Source: an uncultured Sphingomonadaceae bacterium (lineage in GTDB: Bacteria > Pseudomonadota > Alphaproteobacteria > Sphingomonadales > Sphingomonadaceae). Taken from it: DNA of 64,000 bases. The notes under the pieces were generated by a model. It had not been told where the DNA came from. It did not search any database and was given only the letters and a program-made list of their open reading frames with translations. The DNA lies in the NCBI GenBank assembly GCA_947493195.1, contig CANLQG010000003.1, forward strand, positions 372,001-436,000, written 5' to 3'. Made by a program: the position numbers and the translations under genes. Of the stretch, positions 36,401 through 45,395 are shown in pieces. Position 1 is the stretch's first letter, and each line of letters starts with the position of its first letter.

Positions 36401-37550
36401 GTTCCTCTATATCGTCGCCTTCCTGATCGTGCTGGCGATTGCCGTACTGCTTGTCCTGCGCCTGTACGCTGACGAGCTGACGCAGATGGCTCTTGTGCCT
36501 GATGTCGAATTTACCGAACAGGACGCGTTGGCGGACAACGCCTACCAGGATCCGGCCATGTGGTTCAGCCGCCCGGGCAAGGGCGTGAACGATCCGGCCC
36601 GCTGGCAACCCGCCTTCAGTGAGGACCTCTCGACCCGCGCCGCGCCCGAAGAACCCAATGACGCACAGGACACGCCGCGCTTTGCCGTGTTCTTCATCCA
36701 CCCGACCAGCTTCCTGGATAACGATGCTTGGAACGCTCCGCTCGATCACGAGGAATCGCAGGACCGCGCCCGCCTGATGGTGCGCGGCATGGCCAGCGCA
36801 TTCAACAGGGCCAGCGAAATCTGGGTTCCGCGCTATCGCCAGGCGACCTACGGCGCTTTCCTGACCGATGCGCCCGAAGCCGGCCGCGCGCTGGATGCCG
36901 CCTATGCCGATATCGAGCAGGCCTTCGATTTCTTCATCGATTCCGTCCCGGAGGATACTCCCATCGTGTTGGCAGGGCACAGTCAGGGTGGCTATCATGT
37001 CGTGCGCCTGCTGACCGAAAAGCTGAAGGGGACGCCGCTTATGGAGCGGGTTGCCGTGGCCTATCCGGTCGGCATGCCAATCTCGATCGAAACCGATCTG
37101 CCAGCTCTTGGCCTGCCCGCCTGTGCAACTGCCCAGCAGGCCGGATGCGTTGCCAGCTGGGCCAGCTTTGCCGAGCCTGCCGAGCCGGGCCAGTACCTGC
37201 GTCTCTACAATGAAACACCCGGGATCGACGGGCAAAGCCGCACCGATACGCCCATAGTGTGCGTCAACCCGCTTACCGGCAGCCTGAACGGCAGCGCCGA
37301 CGCAGAACGCAACATGGGTACGCTGGTGCCCGATGGCGACCTTGCCAACGGGGAACTGGTTGCAGGGGCCGTGCCTGCCCGCTGCGATCCCGATACCGGC
37401 ATTCTGCTGATCGGCGATCCGCCTGAGCTGGGGCAGTACGTGCTGCCGGGCAACAACTACCACGTCTACGATATCCCGCTGTTCTGGCGGAACCTGCAAC
37501 AGGATGTGGTCAACCGGGTGCGCGCATGGCAGCCAGCACAACCCTCGTAA
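36369..37550 (+). CDS. DUF3089 alpha/beta hydrolase
   Basis: A 393-aa DUF3089 (lysophospholipase-like) protein. A single N-terminal membrane helix (about residues 12-33) anchors a periplasmic hydrolase with the nucleophile in AGHSQGGYH (Ser205), and conserved FFIHPTSFL near residue 110. ATG 36369 overlaps the permease stop by 32 nt; a shorter start would need a CTG. The C-terminus ends NYHVYDIPLFW with the likely catalytic His. Substrate unknown, perhaps a lipid or acylated glycan. Confidence 0.8.
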   Translation: MPLPWRTTLRKFLYIVAFLIVLAIAVLLVLRLYADELTQMALVPDVEFTEQDALADNAYQDPAMWFSRPGKGVNDPARWQPAFSEDLSTRAAPEEPNDAQDTPRFAVFFIHPTSFLDNDAWNAPLDHEESQDRARLMVRGMASAFNRASEIWVPRYRQATYGAFLTDAPEAGRALDAAYADIEQAFDFFIDSVPEDTPIVLAGHSQGGYHVVRLLTEKLKGTPLMERVAVAYPVGMPISIETDLPALGLPACATAQQAGCVASWASFAEPAEPGQYLRLYNETPGIDGQSRTDTPIVCVNPLTGSLNGSADAERNMGTLVPDGDLANGELVAGAVPARCDPDTGILLIGDPPELGQYVLPGNNYHVYDIPLFWRNLQQDVVNRVRAWQPAQPS

Positions 37551-38023
37551 CCGAAGACGCGGCCGAGTTCCGCAGTGCGCTGCCGCTGGGCGGCGTGCTG
37601 CTGGGGCTGGACCTTGGAACCAGAACCATCGGCACGGCCATTTGCGATGCCGGGTGGAGTTTCGCGACAGCCGGCAAGACCCTGCCCAAGGGCAAGTTCA
37701 CGCGCGACGCGGCGGCGCTGGAAGAGATTTGCAAGGCGCGCTCCGTCGCCGGGATCGTTCTTGGCCTGCCGCTGAACATGGACGGCAGCGCCGGCCCGCG
37801 CGCGCAGGCCAGCCGCGCCTTTGCCCGTAATCTGGCCGGTGAGCACAGCCGCCTTGGACTGCCGGTGCTGCTGTGGGATGAACGCTGGTCAACCACGGCA
37901 GCCGAGCGCGACATGATCGCGACCGACACCAGCCGCCGAAAACGCGCCGAACGTATCGACAGCCATGCAGCGGCGATCATCCTTCAAGGCGCGATAGACC
38001 GCCTGGCGGGCGGAATTCTCTAG
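37526..38023 (+). CDS. ruvX: Putative Holliday junction resolvase RuvX
   Basis: A 165-aa YqgF/RuvX RNase H-fold nuclease. Core motifs are LGLDLGTRTIGTA (catalytic Asp29), GLPLNMDG and the acidic/His cluster DERWSTTAAE and RIDSHAAAIIL. RuvX acts in pre-16S rRNA processing and was named for Holliday junction cleavage. Its ATG lies 25 nt inside the end of the DUF3089 gene. It ends the long plus-strand operon. Confidence 0.9.
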   Translation: MAASTTLVTEDAAEFRSALPLGGVLLGLDLGTRTIGTAICDAGWSFATAGKTLPKGKFTRDAAALEEICKARSVAGIVLGLPLNMDGSAGPRAQASRAFARNLAGEHSRLGLPVLLWDERWSTTAAERDMIATDTSRRKRAERIDSHAAAIILQGAIDRLAGGIL

Positions 38024-38041
38024 CGAGCTAGGTTGGTGGCT

Positions 38042-38070
38042 TTGCACTCTGGCACGATGATCACTATGCC
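38042..38070 (+). promoter_or_regulatory. Promoter of the sulfotransferase gene
   Basis: TTGCAC (38042-38047) and TATGCC (38065-38070) are spaced 17 nt, about 60 nt before the TTG start at 38132. The 108-bp gap after ruvX contains nothing else I can name. Confidence 0.45.
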
Positions 38071-38131
38071 TCGCCACCTCTCGTAGTGCATCGCACGACG
38101 AGCGAGAGTGTGAACCGCCTGGAGGCAATGC

Positions 38132-38902
38132 TTGTCCGTCGAGGGTATCATTACTGGTCATGAAGAACGGTTCGACTGGCCCGAATTCGCGGGCATGCCG
38201 CAATCGTATATTCTGGCCAGCGTCCCGCGAACGGGCAGCACATATCTCAGCCATCTGTTATGGCGTACCGGCTGCCTTGGCGCACCACTTGAGTATCTCA
38301 ATTTCCAGCCAACCGGCCCCCAGGGCGCCGTCAGCACCTCGCCCGAAGGCCAGATGGAACTCTGGAAAACGGTGCTGGCGCGGCGGACTTCGCCCAACGG
38401 TGTGTTCGGCGTAAAGGCATTCCCCCTCCAGATGGAGGAACTCGCCCGCACCAACCCGGCACTTCTTGCTTCGGCGATGCGCTTTCTCCTGGGTCGGGGG
38501 CCTGCAAGCAAAGTCGTGCAACTGCGCCGACGGGACGAAGATGCCCACGCCATCTCGCTGGCACGGGCAAGCCTTTCGGGCATCTGGAGAGCCGAGCAGG
38601 AGGCCGGGCTGGGAGAGGCTCCCGAATATTCCGAAGCAGTCGTGCGTCGTGCCAGGCATGAACTGGCTGTCCAGGAACAAGCCTGGCAACAAATGTACCG
38701 TGAAACCGGTATAACGCCGCTGGTGCTATGGTACGAAGATGTCGTCGAAAATCCCGATGAGGCAGTAGCGCGAACTGCCGACTATCTTGGGGTAACGCTC
38801 GATCCGGCACGGGAAGTGGACGTCCCGAACATCAGGCAGCAGGACCAGACCGGCGCGAACGAATGGCGGGCGTTCCATGCAGATGGCGGCTCTACAGCAT
38901 AG
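38132..38902 (+). CDS. Stf0-family sulfotransferase
   Basis: A 256-aa PAPS-dependent sulfotransferase resembling the Stf0/NodH group. The 5'-phosphosulfate loop is PRTGSTYLSHLL at residues 32-43; a 3'-phosphate binding region follows around VVQLRRRDEDAHAISLARA. Stf0 enzymes usually sulfate sugars such as trehalose or nodulation factors. The start is TTG 38132 with a perfect GGAGG six bases before it; an ATG at 38128 is in another frame and stops after 11 codons. It faces the cupin gene tail to tail with a 31-bp gap, so it may belong to the same locus without sharing a transcript. Confidence 0.8.
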   Translation: MSVEGIITGHEERFDWPEFAGMPQSYILASVPRTGSTYLSHLLWRTGCLGAPLEYLNFQPTGPQGAVSTSPEGQMELWKTVLARRTSPNGVFGVKAFPLQMEELARTNPALLASAMRFLLGRGPASKVVQLRRRDEDAHAISLARASLSGIWRAEQEAGLGEAPEYSEAVVRRARHELAVQEQAWQQMYRETGITPLVLWYEDVVENPDEAVARTADYLGVTLDPAREVDVPNIRQQDQTGANEWRAFHADGGSTA

Positions 38903-38933
38903 CGCGTGCTCACGTACTGAACCGCCCGGCCCA

Positions 38934-39845
38934 TTACCGAACGACCGAGACTTCCTCCAGCGCCATTCTCCTGCGCGTCGCCTCGCGAGCGACCAGTCGG
39001 CTGCCGCTGCTCTCCGCGCGCCGCCACAGTTCGTCGCGCTCTAACGGGTCGAGAATTCCGGCCTGCGCTTCCAGCGCGGTCAGCCGCATCCTGTCGCTGG
39101 AATGCGTGCGCGCGAAAGTTTGCGCCAGGTCCCGCGCCTCCTCGCATTCCAGGCCCACCGCCACGCGCAGGAACGTTTCGCTGCCGCCGGGGCTGATCAC
39201 ACCGGCGATCTCGTCCTTCTCGACATCGAAGCGGTACTGGTCGAGGAGACCCTGCGCCCCGTTCGCGTGCATGATGTTGATGGAGACCGACAGGCTCTCG
39301 GGCGGCAGTTGCGAATGGACATCGCGGTGCGCGCGGTAATGCATCAGCTTGCCGGGTTCGAGCGTGGCGCGTTCGACGAAGCGCAGCCCGGCCTTTTCCC
39401 CGATGACTCCGTGAACCTTGTGATAGTCATACTCGTAATAGTCGCTGGCATAGCCCGGCCCGAAATAGCCGACGGTCAGGAAATCAAAATTGTGATCGTG
39501 CGGCAGCTCATAGCTGAAGGCGGAGGAACCGCTGGCGCGGAACATGTGCTCGTCCGCACTCGGCCAGAAGTTCGCGCGCATGTAGAATTCGCGGCCCAAA
39601 GGCGAAAGCATGACAACCTGCGGGCCATAGCTGCTGGCATTCTCGGCTACGTCCGCCCCGGCCTTCAGCTCCGCCAGCATCATGTCGCCCAGGAAAGTGC
39701 GGTTGTTGGCCAGCCGTCGCAGCCACGTGGCACCGTGCAGCAGGCTATCTTCCTCGTAAGGCGTGAAGCCTTCGCGTCCCAGCGCTTCGAGACAGTCGCC
39801 GAGTTCGCAGCTTCGTTCGTCCTGAATATCGATCACGCGAGGCAT
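38934..39845 (-). CDS. Cupin-like metalloprotein resembling cysteine dioxygenase
   Basis: A 303-aa protein I cannot place in a named family. The region 113-190 resembles the cysteine dioxygenase core: a His-x-His pair in ELPHDHNFDFLTVGYFG (His116, His118) and a third His in HYRAHRDVHSQLPPESLSVSIN (His173 or His177), which resembles the HRVEN region of that enzyme. A thiol or amine dioxygenase acting on a peptide is one reading; a non-catalytic cupin is another. The C-terminal 60 residues look helical. Its ATG (GGAGG six bases before) lies 13 nt inside the upstream repeat-protein gene. It is the last gene of the 52-aa peptide operon. Confidence 0.55.
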   Translation of the reverse strand: MPRVIDIQDERSCELGDCLEALGREGFTPYEEDSLLHGATWLRRLANNRTFLGDMMLAELKAGADVAENASSYGPQVVMLSPLGREFYMRANFWPSADEHMFRASGSSAFSYELPHDHNFDFLTVGYFGPGYASDYYEYDYHKVHGVIGEKAGLRFVERATLEPGKLMHYRAHRDVHSQLPPESLSVSINIMHANGAQGLLDQYRFDVEKDEIAGVISPGGSETFLRVAVGLECEEARDLAQTFARTHSSDRMRLTALEAQAGILDPLERDELWRRAESSGSRLVAREATRRRMALEEVSVVR

Positions 39846-40801
39846 CGGTCAGCCTCCAGTCCTGCAAGTTGGGGATGTGCCTCAAGCAAGCGGGCGCGCA
39901 GCGCGCCAGCTTGGGCGGCCAGCGGGTCGCCGCTGCGCCGCGCCACGCTGCACAACGCATGAAAGCCCGTGGCGGTATCCAGTGCCAGCGCCTCTTTCAA
40001 CGCCTGCCAGCGAAGCGAGATATCGCCGTCACCCAGCGCGATGCGGAGGATCTGCGGCACGGCACCCTCGCGCCCCATGCGGCCCAGCAGGGCGATAATG
40101 GCCTCATGCCGGCTGGTGCTGATATGGCCCGCGCTCTGGTACAGCAGTCTGCCCGAAACCGCGTCGTGGTCGCGGCTCGGTTGCGGCTCCGGCGCCGTGC
40201 GCAGCAACCGCAGGACGACGAGGCGACGCTGCACCCTGTCTACGACCAGCGTTTCCGAAGCCAGCTCCAGCGATAGGCGATGGCCTGCTTGCAATACCAG
40301 GCTTTCCTCCCGGTAATTCGCGTCGCCGTCGGGGCGCCCAAGGACACCCACGATCCGTGCATCGGCCGCGCCGCCCAGCACGGCATCCAGGCGCGTTGCG
40401 TCGCTGAACCCATAGGTTTTGGTGATGTAATCGCCCGGCTCCTTCGCCTGGATCATCAGCTGCGCCCTGCCCGCACTGGCCAGTAGTATGGAGGCGCTCT
40501 TTCCATCAAAACCATGCCGAAAGGGCGGATGGCCGAAAGGGTTGGCCCCGATCGCGCGGCAATAGTGCTGGCTCATAAGGGCCATCAGCCGCTCCGCCTC
40601 TCCCGCGGCGGTGAACATCGCCTCCAGCACAGGGCAGGCTTCCAGCGGTGAGCCTTTGCCATAGTCGTCAAGCTCCTCCTGCATGGTCGCCACGCCAGGC
40701 TCTGCGGCCCATCGCTGCTGCGCGGCGAGCATCGCCGCCTGGGCCTCGCGTTGCGGAGCGCGGTCGCTCCGCAACGCGGCGATGTCGGGGTGAACCTGCA
40801 T
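39833..40801 (-). CDS. Helical (HEAT-like) repeat protein of the peptide operon
   Basis: A 322-aa protein of unknown function. The last 90 residues form two or three HEAT-like helical pairs (SRHEAIIALLGRMGREGAVPQI, then LRWQALKEALALD, then AAQAGALRARLLEAHP). The first 100 residues are polar and helical; the middle is beta-rich with VVDRVQRRLVVLRLL. It starts 11 nt after the stop of the 52-aa peptide gene. A perfect 14-bp hairpin (40747-40778) lies in codons 8-18; if the start were the ATG at 40732, that hairpin would be intergenic. HEAT repeats suggest a protein-binding or scaffold role. Confidence 0.55.
   Translation of the reverse strand: MQVHPDIAALRSDRAPQREAQAAMLAAQQRWAAEPGVATMQEELDDYGKGSPLEACPVLEAMFTAAGEAERLMALMSQHYCRAIGANPFGHPPFRHGFDGKSASILLASAGRAQLMIQAKEPGDYITKTYGFSDATRLDAVLGGAADARIVGVLGRPDGDANYREESLVLQAGHRLSLELASETLVVDRVQRRLVVLRLLRTAPEPQPSRDHDAVSGRLLYQSAGHISTSRHEAIIALLGRMGREGAVPQILRIALGDGDISLRWQALKEALALDTATGFHALCSVARRSGDPLAAQAGALRARLLEAHPQLAGLEADRCLA
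40747..40778 (-). promoter_or_regulatory. Perfect 14-bp hairpin after the peptide gene
   Basis: The arms at 40747-40760 and 40765-40778 are exact inverted copies with a 4-nt loop, entirely GC-rich. It begins 35 nt after the peptide stop on the minus strand and has no U run. It should slow or partly stop transcription between the peptide gene and the two downstream genes, as hairpins do after precursor genes in peptide operons. The structure is certain, the effect inferred. Confidence 0.6.
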
Positions 40802-40812
40802 CGTGCCCGGCC

Positions 40813-40971
40813 TCAGATCAGGCCAGTAAGGGGAATGTTGCTGTCGTAGACGACCGTGGCGATCACGATGATCGTATCATCATGGCCCGGAGGCCGCGTG
40901 GTCGTGCCGAACAGGCCGGTGAGCGTGTCGAGATCGGGCAGGCTGGCCAGATCGATCTTGGGAAGTTTCAT
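40813..40971 (-). CDS. 52-aa peptide, possible modified-peptide precursor
   Basis: A 52-residue gene too short for most gene callers. The N-terminal part MKLPKIDLASLPDLDTLTG is acidic and Leu-rich like a leader. After LFGTTTRPPGHDD comes a hydrophobic beta-like stretch TIIVIATVVYDS with one Tyr, ending NIPLTGLI. An AGGAGA site lies nine bases before the ATG, and the gene is followed 11 nt later by the repeat protein. No Cys is present. I do not recognise a family; a ribosomally made, modified peptide is my inference from the gene order and layout. Confidence 0.55.
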   Translation of the reverse strand: MKLPKIDLASLPDLDTLTGLFGTTTRPPGHDDTIIVIATVVYDSNIPLTGLI

Positions 40972-40985
40972 GAGAAGTCATCTCC

Positions 40986-41016
40986 TGCAACGAAACGGCA
41001 CCGCGCCGTTTCTGCA
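40986..41016 (-). promoter_or_regulatory. Hairpin beside the ribosome binding site of the 52-aa peptide
   Basis: A perfect 8-bp stem (GAAACGGC at 40992-40999 with GCCGTTTC at 41005-41012), lengthened by a TGCA pair across a 2-nt bulge, abuts the AGGAGA site (40981-40986). Folding could hide or expose that site. An AT-rich stretch (41041-41078) just upstream is the probable promoter. Confidence 0.45.
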
Positions 41017-41082
41017 GGGACATGTGACGGTGCAGACACCGCGACTTAAGTTAAATGATTGTAATAAGACGGTTTTGACCCG

Positions 41083-41862
41083 CTAACCGCGCTGCAGGAT
41101 TACAACCAGGCCACGCGGCAATGGTTCGGGGTGGGGGAGGATGAGGCGTTGCGCGTCTGCCCGCGCGCGATCGACTATCGCGGCAGGAACGTCGCGGTCG
41201 GCTATCACGGCATCGGCGCTGCCCAGCAACCGGGCCTGGCGGATGGTCAGGTCTTCCGGATCGTCGCTGGCAAGGGTGAAGGTGTAGACCGCATCGGCAC
41301 CCTGGTTTGCCGCGCCATCAAGCCACGCCTGCACGCGCCGCTCCCCGCCAGAGACAAGCGGGTCGAGCGGACCGCCCTCCCCCAGGGCCTCGTCCAGCGC
41401 CCGGCGGCGTTCGCCCATGTCGGGAAACCGCGCCTTGATCGCGCCGCGCATGGCGGAAAGCTTCTGCGCCAACGCACCCAGATCAGCAGGAAGCAGCTTT
41501 TCCAGCCGCAAGCGCAACTGCTTGGCCAGCCCGGCAGAGGCCCCGCTGGTGCCGACAGCGATCAGCACCGGATCGCGTTCCAGCAGGCTGGGTGTGGTAA
41601 AATCGCAAAGGTCCGGACGATCGACCACGTTCACCAGCAGCCCGGCGCAGCGCAGGCGGATGGCATCGCCCTCGCACATCTTTTCGTCGTCATGGGCGAC
41701 GAAGGCCAGCCGCGCGCCCTCGTCAATGCCTTCCTGCATTTCGGATACCACACGGCCACCGGCCCGCTCGACCAATCGCCGCTTGGGGTCCGCCATGGCC
41801 CCTTCCCCCAGCACGATTACCGGCTGTCCGGCAATGCGGTGGAAGAGGGGCAGCGAGCGCAT
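41083..41862 (-). CDS. Siroheme synthase, precorrin-2 dehydrogenase/ferrochelatase with methylase remnant
   Basis: A 259-aa Met8/CysG-N type protein that oxidises precorrin-2 and inserts iron to give siroheme. The NAD loop is VIVLGEGAMADPKRRLVERAGGRVV at residues 16-40, and LVNVVDRPDLCDF and TSGASAGLAKQLR follow as in the family. The last 70 residues (YTFTLASDDPEDLTIRQARLLGSADAVIADRDV) copy the start of the uroporphyrinogen methylase domain but then stop. So the methylase has been lost and only its N-terminal piece remains. Its ATG overlaps the lysA stop by 1 nt. Confidence 0.82.
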   Translation of the reverse strand: MRSLPLFHRIAGQPVIVLGEGAMADPKRRLVERAGGRVVSEMQEGIDEGARLAFVAHDDEKMCEGDAIRLRCAGLLVNVVDRPDLCDFTTPSLLERDPVLIAVGTSGASAGLAKQLRLRLEKLLPADLGALAQKLSAMRGAIKARFPDMGERRRALDEALGEGGPLDPLVSGGERRVQAWLDGAANQGADAVYTFTLASDDPEDLTIRQARLLGSADAVIADRDVPAAIVDRARADAQRLILPHPEPLPRGLVVILQRG

Positions 41863-43142
41863 CAGTCGAGCAGGAAGTCCGGCACGCGCTCTGCGTCCAT
41901 GATGGCGTCGGCGGGAATACGTTCGGCCACCACGGCGAACTGTTCGCCGTCTACCAGCACTTCGGGCACGAAACCGCGCGAGTTGTAGCTGCTGGCCATG
42001 GTTGCGCCATAGGCGCCGGCAGTGCGGAACACCGCCAGTTCGCCAGATTGCAGCGCGTCGATCTCGCGGTCGGTAGCGAAGGTGTCGCCCGTTTCGCAGA
42101 TCGGGCCGACGATGTTGGCGACCATCCTGTTGCCCGTTGGCGATACCGCGTCGAAATCGTGCCAGGCACCGTACATCGCTGGGCGAGCGAGATCATTCAT
42201 CGCCGCATCGACGATGACGAACGGCGGGCCGTTGCCGCCACGCTTCACGCGCACCACGCGGGTAAGCAGGACCCCGGCATTGCCAGCAATCACGCGCCCC
42301 GGCTCGAATGTCAGGTGAACATCCCAACCCTCGGTGGCGCGCGCCACCATTGCGCCGTAGTCTGCGGGGCTGGGCGGGTTTTCGCTCGCCTTGTAGGGCA
42401 CACCCAGCCCGCCACCCAGATCGACATGCGTGATCGTGTAGCCATCGGCGCGCAGGTCCTGCACCAGCTTGCCAACCTTGGCAAAGGCGGTTTCCAGCGG
42501 TTCCAGATCGAGCAACTGGCTGCCGATATGTACCGCCACACCGCGCAGGTTCAGGCCCGGCAACCTCGCCAGATCGCCGAAAACTTCCCGCGCGCGGACC
42601 AGCGGGATGCCGAACTTGTTTTCGGCCCGGCCGGTGGAAATCTTCTCGTGCGTCTTGGCATCGACATCGGGGTTGATGCGCAAGGTGGCTTGCGCCTCCA
42701 GACCCTGGTCCGCAGCCAGTTCGGCAAGTTCCCGCCCCTCTTCGGAGGACTCGATGTTGAACTGGCCGATGGCCTTCTCCAGCCCCAGTTGCAGTTCACC
42801 CCGTGTCTTGCCGACGCCGGAAAAGACGATCTTTTCCGCCGGAATGCCCGCGGTCAGCGCCCGCACCAGTTCTCCGCCGGAGACCACATCTGCGCCAAAG
42901 CCCTGGCGGCCCAGCACTTTCAGCACCGCGACATTGGGGTTGGATTTCACGGCAAAGGCTATCAGCGGTTCCCTGCCCGATGCCTTTACGACCGGCTCCA
43001 GCCCGTCACGGAAAACGCGCGCGTGGCGTTCAAGGGTCGCGCGGGAATATACGTAAACAGGCGTGCCTACGTCCTGCGCGATGCGCGACAGTGGCACGTC
43101 CTCCGCATGGAGTTCGCCGTTCCTGAGCTGGAAATGGTCCAC
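41862..43142 (-). CDS. lysA: Diaminopimelate decarboxylase
   Basis: A PLP enzyme making lysine from meso-diaminopimelate. The 426-aa product has the PLP lysine Lys66 in FAVKSNPNVAVLK, the glycine-rich VDLGGGLGVPY, and the C-terminal GAYGATMASSYNSRGFVPEV. The start is GTG 43142. It follows the small lipoprotein gene by 15 nt and overlaps the siroheme synthase start by 1 nt. argH-lptM-lysA is a common order in this group. Confidence 0.95.
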   Translation of the reverse strand: MDHFQLRNGELHAEDVPLSRIAQDVGTPVYVYSRATLERHARVFRDGLEPVVKASGREPLIAFAVKSNPNVAVLKVLGRQGFGADVVSGGELVRALTAGIPAEKIVFSGVGKTRGELQLGLEKAIGQFNIESSEEGRELAELAADQGLEAQATLRINPDVDAKTHEKISTGRAENKFGIPLVRAREVFGDLARLPGLNLRGVAVHIGSQLLDLEPLETAFAKVGKLVQDLRADGYTITHVDLGGGLGVPYKASENPPSPADYGAMVARATEGWDVHLTFEPGRVIAGNAGVLLTRVVRVKRGGNGPPFVIVDAAMNDLARPAMYGAWHDFDAVSPTGNRMVANIVGPICETGDTFATDREIDALQSGELAVFRTAGAYGATMASSYNSRGFVPEVLVDGEQFAVVAERIPADAIMDAERVPDFLLD

Positions 43143-43157
43143 TTGAATTCAGTCCGA

Positions 43158-43393
43158 TCAAAATTCCGGAGGGAGATCGAAGGGATCGTCCTCGCGCTCC
43201 TCGCTCTCGCGGCGCAATTCCACGCTGCGCTCGGGCGCAGCCTGCGGATCGAGCTCGAGCAATTCCTCTGCATCGAGCGGTTCTGCAGCCCCATAAGGTA
43301 CCGGCGGCAGGGTTTCGCCCGCAGCAGGCTCGAGATCGGCAGTCTGGGCGCAGGCACTCAGTGCGAGTGCCGGCAGGAGCAACAAAAAGCGCT

Positions 43394-43397
<4 letters not shown>
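43158..43397 (-). CDS. Small lipoprotein between argH and lysA, LptM-like
   Basis: A 79-aa lipoprotein. The signal peptide ends in the lipobox LSAC with Cys16; the mature part is short, acidic and Pro-rich ([22 protein letters not shown]). LptM, which aids LptD maturation, occupies exactly this place beside lysA in many proteobacteria, but LptM is usually shorter and the tail here does not match closely. Its ATG overlaps the argH stop by 4 nt. Confidence 0.6.
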
Positions 43398-44770
<1,373 letters not shown>

Positions 44771-44789
44771 TGCATTGGAGGATGTATCC

Positions 44790-45395
44790 TTGGCCAATTC
44801 GCGCCCGTTCCTGATCTGCCTTGCCGCCGGTGCGGCCCTGTCTCTTGGCGCGTGCGATAACGGTGCGGAGGATGTGGCGCAAGAAAACGTGAGCGCGCCG
44901 GACCCAAGCGAAACTATCGAACTGACCGGCGCGATGGACCGCAGCTTCGCAGGCGAGACCATTCCCGAAGTGACCGTGGTCAACCCCGATGGCGAGGAAC
45001 TGCTGCTGTCCGATGTGGGCGAACCGGTGCTGTTGAACCTGTGGGCAACCTGGTGCGCACCGTGTGTGGTGGAAATGCCGCTGCTCGATGAACTCGCCGC
45101 CGATCTGGAAGGCCAGGTGCGCGTGGTCACCGTGAGCGAGGACATGCGCGGGGCGCAGGTGGTGGAACCGTTCTTTGCCGAGCGTGACCTGCCCAACCTG
45201 CCGCAGTGGCTGGATCCCGATAACGAACTGGCTTTCACGTTCGGGGGCGGCCCGGTGCTGCCGCTGACAGTGCTTTACGATGGCGAGGGTAACGAACTGT
45301 GGCGTGTAATCGGGGCCTACGACTGGGGCACCGAAGAAGCCCGCGCGCAGGTACTCGATGCGCTGGCGGAAGCGAGCGCAGACAGCGATTCGTAA
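44790..45395 (+). CDS. TlpA-family thiol:disulfide oxidoreductase, lipoprotein
   Basis: A 201-aa exported thioredoxin-fold protein. The signal peptide ends in a lipobox-like GAC (Cys22) and the active site is WATWCAPC with Cys89 and Cys92. TlpA/ResA proteins reduce cytochrome c or oxidase subunits in the periplasm. The start is TTG 44790 with GGAGG eight bases before; an ATG inside the spacer is out of frame. Its 3' end overlaps the end of the convergent monooxygenase gene by 79 nt. Confidence 0.85.
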   Translation: MANSRPFLICLAAGAALSLGACDNGAEDVAQENVSAPDPSETIELTGAMDRSFAGETIPEVTVVNPDGEELLLSDVGEPVLLNLWATWCAPCVVEMPLLDELAADLEGQVRVVTVSEDMRGAQVVEPFFAERDLPNLPQWLDPDNELAFTFGGGPVLPLTVLYDGEGNELWRVIGAYDWGTEEARAQVLDALAEASADSDS

